DNA of 25,172 nt from an uncultured Spirochaetaceae bacterium (GTDB lineage Bacteria; Spirochaetota; Spirochaetia; Sphaerochaetales; Sphaerochaetaceae). A program made the translations under genes and the position numbers. The notes below the pieces were generated by a model. That model was not told the DNA's origin. It did no database searches and saw only the letters and a program-made list of their open reading frames with translations. The stretch covers positions 1-25,172 of the forward strand of contig CALXON010000034.1 in the NCBI GenBank assembly GCA_944389985.1, given 5' to 3'. Of the stretch, positions 10,513-18,437 are shown one piece after another; the stretch's first letter is position 1, and each line of letters begins with the position of its first letter.

Positions 10513-13029
10513 ATGCACATTATCAAAAGAGACGGGCGTACCGAGCCCTTTGATATCCACAAGATAGAGAATGCGATAAAAGCCTCCCTCGAGAGTACCG
10601 GGAAGAGTGTTCCGGAGTCTCTTCCTCTGGTACTGGCAGAGTCCGTAACCGCGACACTGTCACCGGAGAAGACCTGGAGTGTGGAGGAGATTCAGGACGC
10701 TGCGGAAAAGACTCTCATGGCGGCAGGCGAGTTCGACGCCGCGAAGAACTACATACTTTTCAGGAACAGACGCACGGAACTCAGGAAGGACAGACAGAGA
10801 ATACTCCAGTTCTGTTCTGACAAGTCAATCGAGTCAGTTCTGATTTCCATACAGAGAGATTTTCCTGATGACTGTTATTCCCTTTCGATTCTTGCAGATA
10901 AATTCATATCATTCTCAAAGGACGGCATGGGCGGAGATGAGGAGGAGAATGCGATCATCCGTGCTGCCGTGGAGTTGACAAGTCCACAATCCCCGTCATG
11001 GGAATTCATAGCAGCCCGTTTTCTTCTGCACTCATTCAGGAGAAAACTTGCAGAAAGACTCTGCTCAAGGAACATTGTCTCCTTTTCAGATAAGATCAGA
11101 TACCTGACGGAAGAAGGGCTTTACGGCTCATACATCCGTGAGAACTATTCAACAGAGGAGCTTGAGACAGCCTCAGCCTTTATTGATGATTCCAGAGACA
11201 AACTTTTCACATACTCCGGTCTCGATCTTCTCCTGAAGCGCTATGTCATCCATTCTCACAGACATGAACCTCTTGAGACACCACAGGAGATGTTCCTTGG
11301 AATCGCCCTGCATCTTGCCATGCCGGAGAGGAAGGACAGGATGAAGTGGGTGAGGAAGTTCTATGACATGCTTTCCCTGATGGAGGTCACGATGGCGACT
11401 CCCACACTTGCCAATGCAAGGAAGCCGATCCATCAGCTTTCCTCCTGTTTCATCGATACTGTCCCCGACTCACTTGACGGTATATACCGCTCTCTGGACA
11501 ACTTCGCGAAGGTCTCGAAGTTCGGGGGAGGAATGGGGCTATATTTCGGCAAGGTCAGGGCAAACGGCTCATCGATCCGTGGGTTTGAAGGGGCTGCTGG
11601 CGGTGTGATCCGCTGGATAAGACTTGTAAATGATACAGCTGTTGCGGTTGATCAGCTCGGGGTGAGATCCGGAGCTGTCGCTGTCTATCTCGATGTGTGG
11701 CATCGTGACATCCCTGAGTTCCTGAACCTCCGTACGAATAACGGTGATGACCGCATGAAGGCCCATGATGTGTTTCCTGCTGTATGCTATCCGGATTATT
11801 TCTGGCAGCTCTGCTCGGAAAGCCTTGATCAGGAGTGGTACATGATGTGCCCTCATGAGGTCTGGAAGGTGAAAGGTTATCATCTGGAGGACTATTACGG
11901 AGAAGAGTGGACAGAGCGCTATCTTGAATGTGTTTCCAACAGCAGGATACAGAAACGTTCCATCCTGCTGAAAGATCTTGTGCGCCTCATATTGCGCAGT
12001 GCAGTCGAGACAGGTACTCCGTTTGTCTTCAACCGTGATGAGGTCAACAGGATGAATCCCAACAAGCACAGAGGAATGATCTACTCCTCTAATCTCTGTA
12101 CGGAGATCGCGCAGAACATGTCCGAGATAGAGGCTGAGCCTGTCGAGATAACGACTGAGGATGGTGATACTGTCGTCGTGACGAAGACAAAGCCTGGAGA
12201 TTTCGTCGTCTGCAATCTTGCGTCCCTTTCTCTCGGGAACATCGATGTGACTGACAGAAAGAAACTTCATGAACTGACGAAGACCGTCGTACGCGCTCTC
12301 GATAACGTAATATCACTGAATTTCTATCCCGTACCGTATGCGAGCATCACGAATGATGCATACAGATCTATAGGACTGGGAGTGTCCGGTTATCATCATA
12401 TGCTTGCGGTGAACGGCATCAGATGGGAGTCAGAGGAGCATCTGGAGTTTGTCGACAAGGTATTCGAGACGATATGCTATGCGGCTGTGGAAGCCTCTTC
12501 AGAGCTTGCGAAGGAGAAGGGCGCGTACAGATACTTTTCCGGAAGTGAGTGGGATACCGGTGAGTTCTTCACACGCCGTGGCTATACATCTACTGAATGG
12601 GAAGCTCTGCGGAAGAAGGTCCATGAGAACGGCATGAGAAACGCGTACCTTCTCGCCATCGCTCCTACATCATCGACAAGCATACTCTCCGGTACCACTG
12701 CAGGAGTTGATCCTGTGATGAAGAGATTCTTCTATGAGGAGAAGAAGGGCAGCATGCTTCCCCGTACAGCTCCAGCCCTTTCCCAGAAGACATGGTGGTA
12801 CTACAAAGCTGCCCATGAGATCGATCAGACATGGTCGGTGAGGGCTGCCGGTGTAAGACAGCGTCACATCGATCAGGCACAGAGTGTCAATCTCTATATA
12901 ACGAATGAATACACGATGAGAGAGGTCCTGAACCTCTACATACTCGCATGGAAAAACCATGTGAAGACAATCTACTATGTGCGCTCCAAGAGCCTTGAGG
13001 TTGAGGAGTCCGAGAGCTGCTCAAGCTAG
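10513..13029 (+). CDS. nrdA: Class I ribonucleoside-diphosphate reductase alpha subunit
   Basis: This 838-residue protein reduces ribonucleoside diphosphates to deoxy forms together with NrdB. An N-terminal ATP-cone (about residues 1-95) provides allosteric activity control. Active-site residues are visible: C312 and C567 as the reducible pair, N527, thiyl C529 and E531 in the NLCTE motif, and the radical-transfer pair Y821-Y822. GLGVSGYHH and APTSSTSILSGTTAG are further conserved segments. The C-terminus is VEESESCSS, with C836 but Ser at 833 where CxxC is expected (see findings). The ATG at 10513 is chosen because the protein then starts MHIIKRDGRTEPFD, the usual ATP-cone beginning; an in-frame TTG at 10489 would add only residues encoded by the operator. 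No ribosome binding site is present. nrdB begins 10 nt after the stop codon. Confidence 0.97.
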   Translation: MHIIKRDGRTEPFDIHKIENAIKASLESTGKSVPESLPLVLAESVTATLSPEKTWSVEEIQDAAEKTLMAAGEFDAAKNYILFRNRRTELRKDRQRILQFCSDKSIESVLISIQRDFPDDCYSLSILADKFISFSKDGMGGDEEENAIIRAAVELTSPQSPSWEFIAARFLLHSFRRKLAERLCSRNIVSFSDKIRYLTEEGLYGSYIRENYSTEELETASAFIDDSRDKLFTYSGLDLLLKRYVIHSHRHEPLETPQEMFLGIALHLAMPERKDRMKWVRKFYDMLSLMEVTMATPTLANARKPIHQLSSCFIDTVPDSLDGIYRSLDNFAKVSKFGGGMGLYFGKVRANGSSIRGFEGAAGGVIRWIRLVNDTAVAVDQLGVRSGAVAVYLDVWHRDIPEFLNLRTNNGDDRMKAHDVFPAVCYPDYFWQLCSESLDQEWYMMCPHEVWKVKGYHLEDYYGEEWTERYLECVSNSRIQKRSILLKDLVRLILRSAVETGTPFVFNRDEVNRMNPNKHRGMIYSSNLCTEIAQNMSEIEAEPVEITTEDGDTVVVTKTKPGDFVVCNLASLSLGNIDVTDRKKLHELTKTVVRALDNVISLNFYPVPYASITNDAYRSIGLGVSGYHHMLAVNGIRWESEEHLEFVDKVFETICYAAVEASSELAKEKGAYRYFSGSEWDTGEFFTRRGYTSTEWEALRKKVHENGMRNAYLLAIAPTSSTSILSGTTAGVDPVMKRFFYEEKKGSMLPRTAPALSQKTWWYYKAAHEIDQTWSVRAAGVRQRHIDQAQSVNLYITNEYTMREVLNLYILAWKNHVKTIYYVRSKSLEVEESESCSS

Positions 13030-13038
13030 GAGGTGAGT

Positions 13039-14082
13039 ATGGATGATCTGAAAAGAAGTCCTCTGTTCAATCCGGAGGGCGATACAGATGTTGACAGAAG
13101 AAGACTGGTCGGAGGCAATACCACCAATCTCAATGACTTCAACAACATGAAATACAAATGGGTATCCGACTGGTACAGACAGGCCATGAACAACTTCTGG
13201 GTTCCTGAAGAGATCAATCTCGCACAGGATCTGAAGGATTACCATAACCTCCTTTCTGCAGAGCGCACAGCATATGACAAGATACTCTCATTCCTTGTCT
13301 TTCTGGACAGTCTGCAGACTGCCAACCTGCCCAACGTGACAGAGTATATTACGGCAAATGAGGTCAACCTATGCCTTCATATCCAGACATTCCAGGAGTG
13401 CCTTCACAGTCAGGCGTACTCCTACATGCTCGACACGATCTGCTCTCCGGAAGAACGTAATGACATACTCTTCCAGTGGAAGACCGATGAGCATCTCCTG
13501 AAGAGGAACACATTCATCGGGAACTGCTACAACGATTTCATCGATAACCGTGATCTGTTTCACCTGATGAAGGTACTTGTGGCGAACTTCGTTCTCGAGG
13601 GAATCTACTTCTATTCCAGTTTCATGTTCTTCTACAACCTCTCCAGAAACGGGAAGATGCCGGGATCGGCACAGGAGATCAGATACATCAACAGGGATGA
13701 GAACACCCACCTCTGGCTCTTCAGGAACATGATCCTCGAGATGAAGAAGGAGGAACCCGAGCTCTTCACACCGGAACGCATCATGGTCTATCAGGAGATG
13801 ATGGAGGAGGGCGTGAGGCAGGAGTGTGCATGGGGTGAGTATGTCATAGGTGATGACATTCCGGGACTGACACGGAAGATGGTCTCTGATTACATACATT
13901 ACCTTGGTAATCTCAGATGGAGCAGCCTCGGATTCGGAACACTCTACCCGGGGTATGAGAATGAACCTGCTGACATGTCATGGGTTTCCCAGTACTCCAA
14001 TGCGAATATGGTGAAGACCGATTTCTTCGAAGCCAGGAGCACGGCATACGCTAAGTCCACCGCGCTCATCGATGATCTCTGA
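13039..14082 (+). CDS. nrdB: Class I ribonucleotide reductase beta (radical) subunit
   Basis: This 347-residue ferritin-like protein generates and holds the radical used by NrdA. All six dimetal ligands are present: D90, E120, H123, E187, E221 and H224. Y127, four residues after H123, corresponds to the E. coli radical Tyr122, so this is a tyrosyl-radical type and not the chlamydial Phe-containing type. The start is ATG 13039 with AGGAGG at 13028-13033, which overlaps the nrdA stop codon (13027-13029) and suggests translational coupling. An in-frame GTG at 13033 lies inside the ribosome binding site and is rejected. A strong terminator follows 13 bp after the stop. Confidence 0.97.
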   Translation: MDDLKRSPLFNPEGDTDVDRRRLVGGNTTNLNDFNNMKYKWVSDWYRQAMNNFWVPEEINLAQDLKDYHNLLSAERTAYDKILSFLVFLDSLQTANLPNVTEYITANEVNLCLHIQTFQECLHSQAYSYMLDTICSPEERNDILFQWKTDEHLLKRNTFIGNCYNDFIDNRDLFHLMKVLVANFVLEGIYFYSSFMFFYNLSRNGKMPGSAQEIRYINRDENTHLWLFRNMILEMKKEEPELFTPERIMVYQEMMEEGVRQECAWGEYVIGDDIPGLTRKMVSDYIHYLGNLRWSSLGFGTLYPGYENEPADMSWVSQYSNANMVKTDFFEARSTAYAKSTALIDDL

Positions 14083-14094
14083 TGTGAAAAATAC

Positions 14095-14126
14095 AGCCCC
14101 CGCTTCCAGTACCCGGGGGCTATTTT
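14095..14126. terminator. Bidirectional intrinsic terminator between nrdB and the MATE gene
   Basis: AGCCCCCG (14095-14102) pairs with CGGGGGCT (14114-14121), 8 bp around an 11-nt loop. ATTTT follows on the plus strand. On the minus strand the same stem is followed by GTATTTTTC. It can therefore end both nrdAB and the convergent MATE/ABC unit. Confidence 0.85.
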
Positions 14127-14193
14127 CAGGAATATCCTTGCCTACAGCGGCCATATATAGTGTCATATGAGAATGGCCGTAAGTCAATGAAAT

Positions 14194-15543
14194 TCAGATC
14201 ACGTTCTTGTTCTTCCATCTTCCGGAGATGACTCTAGTAAGATAGAGCGTTCCCCTCACACACCAGTCAATGTACATCGCATACCATACGCCTTCGATAC
14301 CGAATCCGAAGACCCTGACAAGAAGGTATGCGAATCCGACACGGAAGATCCACATGGATGAGAATGAGGCGAGGAGTATGTATCTCACATCTCCCACAGC
14401 CTTGAGCATGTTCGGAAGCGTGAAGCCGAACGGCCAGACCAGAAGACACATGATGAGGCAGAGCCTTGCCATGGGTATGGCTCTTGAAATCGACTCGGGC
14501 TCCAGTCCGTATATGCTGATGACCTGAGGAGCGAGGAGGATCATCGGCAGTACAACCAGCGCGCATGATATGAAGACCATCACAAGCAGAAGCTTCGTGT
14601 AGTATGAGATATCCTCGAAGTTCTTCTTTCCGCGGCACTGGCCGATGACCGTTATCATCGCAAGATTGATACCGTTGCCGGGGATGTTGGAGTAGCTGTT
14701 GAAGTTGCCTATGACAGCATTTATTGCTATAGCGGAGGTCCCGAGACTTGTTGTCAGGGACTGCACAAGGATCTTTCCTACGTTGAATGCGGCGCCATCG
14801 AGGCCCGATGGTATTCCTATTCTGAGCATCCTCCTGATGAGCTCAGGAGAGAACGGTCCCTTTGTTATGCCGCTGAGACTGAGCTTGTCCGTTCCCTTGT
14901 GCATCAGGTAGAACATCACGATGCAGCCGATGAATCTTGACATGAATGATGCGATGCCGGCTCCTCTTGGTCCCATATCGAAGATGAAGATGAGTATGGC
15001 GTTTCCTCCGATGTTTATCGCATTCATCAGTGCTGACACCAGCATTGTCCTCACGCTCCTGTTCTCAGCACGGGAGAGTGCCGTGAGGGAGGAGTAGATC
15101 GCCAGAAACGGATAGGAGAGGAGGATTGGAACGAAGTAGTCATCGGTGTATTTCTTGACTTCCGGAGTGATGGTACCGAAGCAGAGGTCTATTACATGGC
15201 TTCTGACAGGAAGGACAATGAGAGTCATCATGACCGAGATGATCGAAGTGATGTATATGAGATTCTTCGCGCTGTCCTTCGCTCTGGTGCTGTCTCCCGA
15301 TCCGATGTACTGTGCGACGACCACGGCTCCTCCTGTGGCGAATGCCGCGAAGACCTGTACCAGAAGGTTGGAGATCGTATCGACAAGAGATACCCCTGAT
15401 ACAGCCGCCTCTCCGTTTGACGATACCATGATCGTATCGGCCATGCCGATGAGTATTGAGAGGAACGAATCTATTATCAGGGGAATGATGAGCGCCGCGA
15501 GTGCACGGCGCGTATACATATGTTCTTTCCTTCCCTCAGCCAT
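14194..15543 (-). CDS. MATE-family multidrug/cation exporter
   Basis: This 449-residue membrane protein has about 12 hydrophobic segments in two related halves. The first half includes SGVSLVDTISNLLVQVFAAF, then GGAVVVAQYIGSGD, typical of MATE transporters. These exchange Na+ or H+ for organic cations, drugs or metabolites across the inner membrane. The first ATG (15543) is 1 bp after the ATPase stop codon, suggesting coupling. A second in-frame ATG at 15519 (MYTRRALAAL) has a better purine-rich GGAAGGAAAG upstream and may be the true start (441 residues). It is last in the minus-strand unit with the ABC transporter. The substrate is not predictable. A tail-to-tail terminator lies between it and nrdB. 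Confidence 0.93.
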   Translation of the reverse strand: MAEGRKEHMYTRRALAALIIPLIIDSFLSILIGMADTIMVSSNGEAAVSGVSLVDTISNLLVQVFAAFATGGAVVVAQYIGSGDSTRAKDSAKNLIYITSIISVMMTLIVLPVRSHVIDLCFGTITPEVKKYTDDYFVPILLSYPFLAIYSSLTALSRAENRSVRTMLVSALMNAINIGGNAILIFIFDMGPRGAGIASFMSRFIGCIVMFYLMHKGTDKLSLSGITKGPFSPELIRRMLRIGIPSGLDGAAFNVGKILVQSLTTSLGTSAIAINAVIGNFNSYSNIPGNGINLAMITVIGQCRGKKNFEDISYYTKLLLVMVFISCALVVLPMILLAPQVISIYGLEPESISRAIPMARLCLIMCLLVWPFGFTLPNMLKAVGDVRYILLASFSSMWIFRVGFAYLLVRVFGFGIEGVWYAMYIDWCVRGTLYLTRVISGRWKNKNVI

Positions 15544-15544
15544 G

Positions 15545-16333
15545 CTACTTGGTCAGAAGACCCTCATCAGAATCAAAGTCCTTCTTCCTTATCTTCCTGA
15601 ACTCGTCAACAAGACCCTGTACCGTAAGACTCTTCTTCTCCTCTCCTGACACATCAAGTATTATGTGACCTTCGTCCATCATGATCAGGCGGTTGCCGTA
15701 GTCGATTGCGAACTGCATGTTGTGTGTGACCATCATGGCTGTGAGGTTGAAACGTTCGATGTACTCCTTTGTCAGATCCATTACTATCTCGGCGTTTCTC
15801 GGGTCGAGAGCCGCAGTATGCTCGTCAAGAAGCATCAGTGAGGGTCTGGAGAGGGTAGTCATCAGAAGAGTGAGCGCCTGACGCTGACCGCCGGAGAGAA
15901 GACCCACATTGTCCTCCATCCTGTCCTCAAGTCCGATCTGCTTCAGCATCTCCCTGAACTGGGCCTTCCTTTCCTTCGTCAGTCCGAACTTCAGTCCTTT
16001 CATTCCCTTGAAGGATGCGAGGTTCATGTTGTCCTGAACAGACATGTTCGCACTTGTTCCTTTAGTGGGATCCTGAAAGATACGTCCGATCATGAACGCT
16101 CTCTTGTATTCAGGGGAGTTCGTGATGTCCTTGCCCTGAAGCTTTATCGTGCCGGATGTGACAGGGAAGGTTCCTGCGATCATGTTGAAGAGCGTGGACT
16201 TTCCCGATCCGTTCGAGCCGATCACACAGATGACATCTCCGTCATTCACAGTGAGGTTTATGTCCTCAAGTGCCAGTTTCTCATTCACGGTCCCCGGAAA
16301 GAAGACCTTTGTTACATGACTGATCTCAAGCAT
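15545..16333 (-). CDS. ABC transporter ATPase, TrpZ-like
   Basis: This 262-residue protein energises import by the neighbouring permease. Starting MLEISHVTKVF, it has Walker A GSNGSGKST near residues 38-46, the signature LSGGQRQALTLLM, Walker B LMLLDEHTAALDPRN, and the switch His in MVTHNMQFA. These are all intact, so it should be active. The ATG at 16333 is chosen because it begins at the usual N-terminus and overlaps the end of the permease gene by 8 bp (ATGCTTGA), a typical coupled arrangement. Upstream in-frame starts give an Arg-rich tail unlike the family. It ends 1 bp before the MATE start. The closest recognised group is the ATPases paired with PF04392 binding proteins (TrpXYZ in streptococci and treponemes). 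Confidence 0.95.
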   Translation of the reverse strand: MLEISHVTKVFFPGTVNEKLALEDINLTVNDGDVICVIGSNGSGKSTLFNMIAGTFPVTSGTIKLQGKDITNSPEYKRAFMIGRIFQDPTKGTSANMSVQDNMNLASFKGMKGLKFGLTKERKAQFREMLKQIGLEDRMEDNVGLLSGGQRQALTLLMTTLSRPSLMLLDEHTAALDPRNAEIVMDLTKEYIERFNLTAMMVTHNMQFAIDYGNRLIMMDEGHIILDVSGEEKKSLTVQGLVDEFRKIRKKDFDSDEGLLTK

Positions 16334-17264
16334 TGTTTCCCTCCGCGAATCCTTTCGTTCTCTCAAGCGCCTTCTTCTTCGCACCCTTCGCACTTGCCAT
16401 CGCCCTTGTCTGTGCGACCGCGAGGGAGATTATAACGAGTATGCCTGTCAGGAGCTTGAAGTCGTTCGGTGTTATTCCGATAAGATATCCGTACTTTCTT
16501 CCAAGGAACATGAGACCCTTGTATATGATCGCTCCGAGAACAGCCCTGAGTGTTATGAGCGTGATCCTGTTGGATGAGAACAGGAACTCTCCGATCATTA
16601 TCGCGGCAAGACCCTGGACGACCATTCCCTGTCCGAGGTTGGCATCGGCAAATCCCTGATACTGTGCAAGAAGTCCGCCGGAGAGGGCGATGAGACCGTT
16701 TGACAGCCCGAGTCCGATAAGCTTGAGAGTCGCAGGGTTCATTCCCTGTGAGATTATTACCTGCTCATTTCCTCCGAGGGCTCCGAGAGCCAGTCCCAGA
16801 TCAGTTCTGAAGAAGAGATCCATCAGGCCTTTTACGATAAGAACCACGATGAGGGAGCCGATAAGGGATGCGAAAGCCGCAGGGACGAAAGAGAAGAACT
16901 CGGGAAAGAGTCTGTAGAGCGTGTCGACGCGTACAAGTGAGACATTCGCCTTGTTTCCGAGGATTCTCAGGTTGACGGAGTAGAGCATCGTCATCGTGAG
17001 AATACCTGCAAGAAGACCGGGAATATGGAGCTTGTTGTGTATTGTCGCTGTCACTATGCCGCAGACCACTCCGGAAAGGAATGCGAGTATGAGGGATGCG
17101 GGAATTCCCATGCCTCCCACAATGCACATTGTCGCTACTGCAGCTCCGGTGGCTACAGATCCATCACAAGTCAGATCGGCCAGATCGAGGATCCTGTAGC
17201 TGATGAGTATGCCAAGGACCATTATGGAGAAGATCAGGCCTTCTACGAAAATTCCTTCTATCAT
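16326..17264 (-). CDS. ABC transporter permease, TrpY-like (BPD_transp_2 family)
   Basis: This 312-residue hydrophobic protein starts MIEGIFVEGLIFSIMVLG and has eight or nine likely membrane helices. The loop GLALGALGGNEQVIISQGMN is the cytoplasmic coupling region of the branched-chain/ribose-type permeases (PF02653). It forms the channel for the binding proteins encoded upstream and is driven by the ATPase that overlaps its 3' end by 8 bp. The ATG at 17264 gives a normal N-terminus. A longer reading from 17330 would add a basic, hairpin-encoded extension and is rejected. Only a weak GGGAACGG stands as ribosome binding site, so translation may depend on the upstream gene. The basic tail (KGAKKKALERTKG) is cytoplasmic. 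Confidence 0.93.
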   Translation of the reverse strand: MIEGIFVEGLIFSIMVLGILISYRILDLADLTCDGSVATGAAVATMCIVGGMGIPASLILAFLSGVVCGIVTATIHNKLHIPGLLAGILTMTMLYSVNLRILGNKANVSLVRVDTLYRLFPEFFSFVPAAFASLIGSLIVVLIVKGLMDLFFRTDLGLALGALGGNEQVIISQGMNPATLKLIGLGLSNGLIALSGGLLAQYQGFADANLGQGMVVQGLAAIMIGEFLFSSNRITLITLRAVLGAIIYKGLMFLGRKYGYLIGITPNDFKLLTGILVIISLAVAQTRAMASAKGAKKKALERTKGFAEGNNA

Positions 17265-17303
17265 ATACCGTTCCCAATATCGTGCTTCAAGCAAAGCAGA
17301 AGA

Positions 17304-17316
17304 CCGCCTGTGGCGG
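17304..17316 (-). other. GC-rich hairpin between binding-protein and permease genes
   Basis: CCGCC and GGCGG pair around a TGT loop in the 78-bp spacer after the first binding-protein gene. No T-run follows in the minus direction. Such hairpins often protect the abundant binding-protein message and lower the yield of the membrane genes downstream. That role is inferred. Confidence 0.45.
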
Positions 17317-17342
17317 CGGCCTTCATGCATTCTAGCATAGGT

Positions 17343-18344
17343 TTATTTTTCTGTCTTCACTCCGTCCTTGATCACGACGGCTGCTGAATCTATGAGATCC
17401 TGTGGGATCTCGATACCGAGAGTCTTGGCTGTATCGAGGTTGAACCAGAGCTCGAAATCAGCAGGATCGGTGAGGAACACCGTTCCGAGGGCTCCCGGAT
17501 TCTCTCCGTTATGGATCTTCTCGATGAGCTTTCCGACCTCAACACCTATCGAATGGTAGTTGAATCCCCATGCGATAAGACAGTTGAGTCCGTTGATACC
17601 GGAAGGATCTGCCGAGAGCATCGGCTTTCCGGCCTTCGTGCAGACATCATCGACTGCCGCGATGGCGGAGATGACGTTGTTGTCTGTCGCGATATACACA
17701 GCATCGACACGGTCGATGATTGACTGGGTTGCCATCATGACCTCAGAGGAGTTGGCCACTGCGACCTCTACGAACTCAAGTCCGAGATTCTCACAGGCTG
17801 CTTTCGCGGCTTCCATGAGAACGACGCCGTTCTGCTCTCCTGATGAGTATACGTTTCCGATGACCTTGGCTCCTGTGAGATCGGAAAGAAGCTTGATCTG
17901 CTCCTCAACCGGAGTCATGTCGGATACACCGCAGATATTGCTCTCCTCGTCAGCGGAGTAGTTGTCCGCGACAAGTCCTGCATCCTGAGGGTCGGTCACA
18001 GCCGCAAAGAGAACAGGTCTGTCAGCGAATACGTTTGCAAGAGCCTGTGCGGATGCTGTTCCGATTCCGAGCACTATGTCACAATCCTCGCTCTTGAACT
18101 GCTGTGCGATGGATGCTGCCGTGGATATATCTCCCTGTGCGTTCTGGAAATCATAGCGGACAGGTATGTCTGTTCCTGCAAGGTAGTCCTGCATGCCGGT
18201 CTCAACTGCATCGAGTGCCGCATGTGAGAGGAGCTTCGAGACTCCGATGAGCACTGTTCCGTCATCAGCACTTTCCGTGCTGCCTCTTGCAATGAGGGCA
18301 AAGGAAGCCGCAAGAACGATCATGAGAGCAAATAGTCTTTTCAT
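17343..18344 (-). CDS. ABC transporter substrate-binding protein 1, TrpX-like
   Basis: This 333-residue secreted binding protein of the PF04392 type (two-lobed, LivJ-like) starts MKRLFALMIVLAASFALIA, a clear signal sequence. Where a spirochaetal lipoprotein would have Cys, the sequence is ALIARGSTES, so no lipobox is present and it may be soluble or anchored by the uncleaved helix. Family segments include NAQGDISTAASIAQQF, GIGTASAQALAN and IDRVDAVYIATDNNVISAI. It feeds the permease encoded next. The ATG at 18344 has GGAGG 6 nt upstream; the in-frame TTG 6 bp earlier is rejected. Relatives import tryptophan or related amino acids, but the ligand here is inferred only. It is a paralogue of the gene upstream and has its own promoter. 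Confidence 0.93.
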   Translation of the reverse strand: MKRLFALMIVLAASFALIARGSTESADDGTVLIGVSKLLSHAALDAVETGMQDYLAGTDIPVRYDFQNAQGDISTAASIAQQFKSEDCDIVLGIGTASAQALANVFADRPVLFAAVTDPQDAGLVADNYSADEESNICGVSDMTPVEEQIKLLSDLTGAKVIGNVYSSGEQNGVVLMEAAKAACENLGLEFVEVAVANSSEVMMATQSIIDRVDAVYIATDNNVISAIAAVDDVCTKAGKPMLSADPSGINGLNCLIAWGFNYHSIGVEVGKLIEKIHNGENPGALGTVFLTDPADFELWFNLDTAKTLGIEIPQDLIDSAAVVIKDGVKTEK

Positions 18345-18371
18345 TTCCAACCTCCGTTGAAGTTAGATATG

Positions 18372-18400
18372 AATATAGCGGAAGCTGATTATTGATTCAA
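18372..18400 (-). promoter_or_regulatory. Promoter of substrate-binding protein 1
   Basis: On the minus strand TTGAAT (18395-18400) and TATATT (18372-18377) are spaced exactly 17 bp. The predicted start is near 18365, giving a leader of about 20 nt that includes the GGAGG site. A perfect 5-1-5 inverted repeat (ATTGATTCAAT, 18391-18401) covers the -35 and may be an operator. Confidence 0.6.
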
Positions 18401-18437
18401 TGTTGCGTATGCACGTTTCAGAATATTTATTCATTTT

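Noticed and set aside
10344..10562. Minus-strand open frame of 72 codons across the nrdA promoter region
   Set aside because: It overlaps the 3' end of the GNAT gene, the operator and the start of nrdA, has no ribosome binding site, and its hydrophobic run is only the reverse of the AT-rich operator.
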